NCBI GenBank assembly: GCA_031272345.1
Contig: JAISTZ010000167.1
Coordinates: 1 to 16,077, forward strand
Origin: Spirochaetaceae bacterium
GTDB taxonomy: Bacteria; Spirochaetota; Spirochaetia; Treponematales; Treponemataceae
DNA length: 16,077 bases
Direction: 5' to 3'
The translations under genes and the position numbers were made by a program. Below, one piece after another: positions 14,660-16,077 of this stretch. The notes beneath the pieces are model-generated. The model saw only the letters and a program-made list of their open reading frames with translations, was not told the origin of the DNA and made no database searches. Within the stretch, counting starts at the first letter, position 1, and every line of letters starts with the position of its first letter.

Positions 14660-14717
14660 GCGGGGATTTCCAAATGAAGAAAAAAACACAAACACGATGA
14701 CCCCGCACATTTTTTTT
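14660..14717 (+). terminator. Possible terminator after the desulfidase gene
   Basis: GCGGGG (14660-14665) can pair with CCCCGC (14701-14706), and a run of eight T follows at 14710-14717. The loop is long (35 bases), so this is a weak candidate. The rest of the gap to 14887 holds an imperfect CACGAAC/GTTCGTG pair and the dispersed repeat. Confidence 0.33.
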
Positions 14718-14795
14718 GACACGAACCACACGGACATAAATGCTTATATTTCAAATGAATAGTTCGTGAGATTCGTGGTTTTCCCTTGAGGCTGG

Positions 14796-14867
14796 GTCAT
14801 CCTTTATCGCCGTCGTTGCGGTTTTTCCTGGCGGCGGGGTCCGGGTGGTGTGCAAGGCGGAGTAGGG
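14796..14867 (+). repeat. Dispersed repeat, copy 1
   Basis: This copy matches 15621-15698 in the same orientation. The 54 bases ending in GGCGGAGTAGGG differ at one position, and the preceding 18 or so bases match more loosely. Copy 2 has six extra bases between the two parts. Neither copy lies in a recognised gene. Confidence 0.8.
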
Positions 14868-14887
14868 AAAGGAAATGTGGCATGAGA

Positions 14888-15268
14888 TTAAAAAAGTTTC
14901 AGTTGCGGAATAAATTGAAAGTCGGCCCGGTTTAACGTAAACAACGGTAGTTTGCGCGTTATCGCTGTCGCGGCAATGAGGGCGTCCGGTATCAAGAGGC
15001 CATGGCTTCTTGCATAACTCTCGATGAAGTTCCGGGCCAGCGTGGAAACAGTCTCGTCTATTTCGATGACGCGGTAATCCTTGAAAGTCTTCTTAATGAG
15101 CCGAATTTCGTTCTGGTTAAACGTGCCCACCAGCAGTTCCATAATCGCAATAGTTGGGATGGCAAGCCCTCCTGCCTTGTCACGAAGAAGCCTTTTTTGA
15201 ATGGCGGTATTGCCCCGCAGGTACTCGATGAGGACACTGGTATCGCAAAGATAGTTCAACGTCTCCAC
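14888..15268 (-). CDS. PIN-domain (VapC-like) ribonuclease toxin
   Basis: The product has 126 residues, typical for VapC toxins. The acidic active-site residues of the PIN fold are visible: Asp9 in YLCDTSVLIEYL, Glu44 in AIMELLVG, Asp95 in IPDALIAATA, and the C-terminal TLNRADF (111-117) with Asp116. Family members are magnesium-dependent RNases that cut tRNA or rRNA. The gene starts with GTG at 15268 and overlaps the antitoxin gene by 13 bases, with GGGAG upstream of the start. Base composition is lower in GC than in the cyuA operon. The pair sits between two copies of a dispersed repeat. Confidence 0.9.
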   Translation of the reverse strand: METLNYLCDTSVLIEYLRGNTAIQKRLLRDKAGGLAIPTIAIMELLVGTFNQNEIRLIKKTFKDYRVIEIDETVSTLARNFIESYARSHGLLIPDALIAATAITRKLPLFTLNRADFQFIPQLKLF

Positions 15269-15498
15269 GCTTTCTCCCGGATCTGGGCAAGGGATATGTC
15301 ACGGTCTTTCCAGATACCGAAGGCATCATCACACTCAGGCGCGATACCTGACACCGACGCATCTGTTTTTTGGGACGGCCTGTCCGCGATGATAAGCGTG
15401 ATGTCCACTTCCCCTGCCCCCATAGTTTTCGGCAGAAGTTCGCCCAGCGTGAGACTTCGCGCAGAGGGCAATGTTATGGTTCGTTTTATGGCATTCAT
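15256..15498 (-). CDS. Probable antitoxin partner of the PIN toxin
   Basis: The product has 80 residues. The N-terminal part (IKRTITLPSARSLTLGELLP) is predicted beta-rich and could bind DNA. The C-terminus, FGIWKDRDISLAQIREKAWRR, resembles the toxin-binding tails of VapB-like antitoxins, which typically end in an Arg/Trp-rich helix that inserts into the PIN active site. The reading frame extends upstream to 15813, but the ATG at 15498 is preferred: a promoter lies directly before it and the translated extension crosses the dispersed repeat. There is no Shine-Dalgarno. The -10 box ends six bases before the ATG, pointing to a leaderless mRNA. The stop lies inside the toxin gene, so the two are coupled. 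Confidence 0.8.
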   Translation of the reverse strand: MNAIKRTITLPSARSLTLGELLPKTMGAGEVDITLIIADRPSQKTDASVSGIAPECDDAFGIWKDRDISLAQIREKAWRR

Positions 15499-15504
15499 AT
15501 AAAA

Positions 15505-15533
15505 AGCATACGGCAACTGAGGCGAGATGTCAA
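15505..15533 (-). promoter_or_regulatory. Promoter of the PIN toxin-antitoxin operon
   Basis: On the minus strand TTGACA (15528-15533), a 17-base spacer and TATGCT (15505-15510) are followed after six bases by the ATG at 15498. The predicted transcription start falls on the start codon. Confidence 0.72.
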
Positions 15534-15620
15534 TAAGAGAAAAGCCGCAAAGGCGAATTAAGGCGAAGAAGTGGTTATTTTGCGCGACTTTTTCGACTTG
15601 GCGGTTTTTTATGGGGGCGT

Positions 15621-15698
15621 GTCGTCCTTTGTTGCCGTCGTCGCCGTTGCGGTTTTTCCTGGGGGCGGGGTCCGGGTGGTGTGCAAGGCGGAGTAGGG
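15621..15698 (+). repeat. Dispersed repeat, copy 2
   Basis: This is the second direct copy of the element at 14796-14867; 53 of 54 bases are identical over 15645-15698. It lies in the 232-base gap between the antitoxin promoter side and the next gene, where nothing else was recognised. Confidence 0.8.
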
Positions 15699-15730
15699 GG
15701 GCTGGAGCATCTATGAGACGCAAGTACGCT

Positions 15731-16066
15731 TCAATCCAGGATTTTTGAAATGTCCATTTGTTCGATGATACAGCTTCGTAACACAACAGTAACTGCCGGT
15801 TGCGCACCGGCAAGGCCGAACAACCCCGTATGAGAGCCTATGCTGTCCCTTTCAAAATAAACTGCTTCAACACAATAGGGCTGTACTTTTTGGCTTACAG
15901 TACCGCAGTTCAGTTTCAGCAATCGTCCGGTTGCCGAGAGCGAAAAATGGCGATCCCTCAAGGCGTGTACGATGTGTTCATACTGCTTTTCGGGATAATA
16001 CTCAAAATGATCGCCGGAAAGAGACTGCTCCGCTTTTTCTTCCCGAAGCCGAAACGCCAAATCCAT
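15731..16066 (-). CDS. Unrecognised small protein
   Basis: From the ATG at 16066 the product has 111 residues. A GTG immediately before it (16069) and a GGGGGA run just upstream make a start here likely, although the window ends 11 bases further on. No family was recognised. The N-terminus is charged (DLAFRLREEKAEQ), the middle is basic (HALRDRHFSLSATGRLLKLN), and the rest contains two cysteines (in LNCGTV and PYCVEAVYF) and a hydrophobic PAVTVVLRSCII stretch too short for a clear membrane segment. Composition is AT-richer than the cyuA region, like the adjacent PIN module. It may be a full small protein or the end of a longer gene. Confidence 0.55.
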   Translation of the reverse strand: MDLAFRLREEKAEQSLSGDHFEYYPEKQYEHIVHALRDRHFSLSATGRLLKLNCGTVSQKVQPYCVEAVYFERDSIGSHTGLFGLAGAQPAVTVVLRSCIIEQMDISKILD

Positions 16067-16077
16067 CACTTCCCCCT

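Noticed and set aside
14720..14768. CACGAAC/GTTCGTG inverted pair after cyuA
   Set aside because: Only seven pairs around a 35-base loop, with no flanking extension; too weak to call as a functional structure.
14796..15698. CRISPR array or transposon ends
   Set aside because: There are only two direct copies far apart, with a toxin-antitoxin operon between them, no spacer series, no transposase and no terminal inverted repeats.
15499..15813. N-terminal extension of the PIN antitoxin (frame open to 15813)
   Set aside because: The extension crosses the dispersed repeat and the promoter, has an unlikely composition and no ribosome-binding site; the ATG at 15498 fits antitoxin length.

Overview
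The window looks like part of a spirochaete chromosome, most probably a gut-type Treponema or a relative. This is an inference. It rests on the solute-binding protein whose signal peptide ends in an FAGGEKEAP-type sequence, on large lipoproteins with Listeria-Bacteroides (InlB B-type) repeats, on GC-rich coding DNA interrupted by AT-rich toxin-antitoxin islands, and on an anaerobic, transport-heavy gene set. No rRNA, tRNA, transposase or CRISPR array was seen.

Layout. Positions 1-2589 (minus strand) hold two lipoprotein genes in tandem: a large modular surface lipoprotein, followed downstream by a paralogue that runs off the window edge. Positions 2712-3344 (minus) encode a small polytopic membrane protein of unknown role. 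Positions 3443-4181 (plus) hold an AT-rich MNT/HEPN toxin-antitoxin pair. A perfect hairpin at 4181-4216 separates it from the convergent operon that follows.

The core is 4216-14653. Seven minus-strand genes read from 12153 down to 4216: a TAXI solute receptor, a fused TRAP permease, two URO-D-superfamily enzymes, and a complete second TRAP transporter (DctP, DctQ, DctM). Divergent from them on the plus strand are a YheO/DauR-type regulator (12317-12994), a RidA enamine/imine deaminase (13008-13394) and an L-cysteine desulfidase-family enzyme (13397-14653). The two arms share one AT-rich intergenic region with back-to-back sigma70-type promoters. The likely reading is a single regulon that senses, imports and degrades a small organic acid or amino-acid-like compound. 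CyuA and RidA point to a cysteine- or serine-like intermediate giving 2-aminoacrylate and then pyruvate. The URO-D proteins keep features of zinc methyltransferases rather than of haem-synthesis enzymes. The actual substrate cannot be read from the sequence.

Positions 14888-15498 (minus) hold a VapBC-like PIN toxin and antitoxin between two direct copies of a dispersed repeat (14796-14867 and 15621-15698). An unrecognised 111-residue protein (15731-16066, minus) closes the window.

Several genes without a Shine-Dalgarno sequence (2712-3344, 3443-3784, 15256-15498 and nearly 12317-12994) have a promoter-like -35/-10 pair with a 17-base spacer placed so that transcription would begin at or within a few bases of the start codon. 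This suggests leaderless mRNAs.
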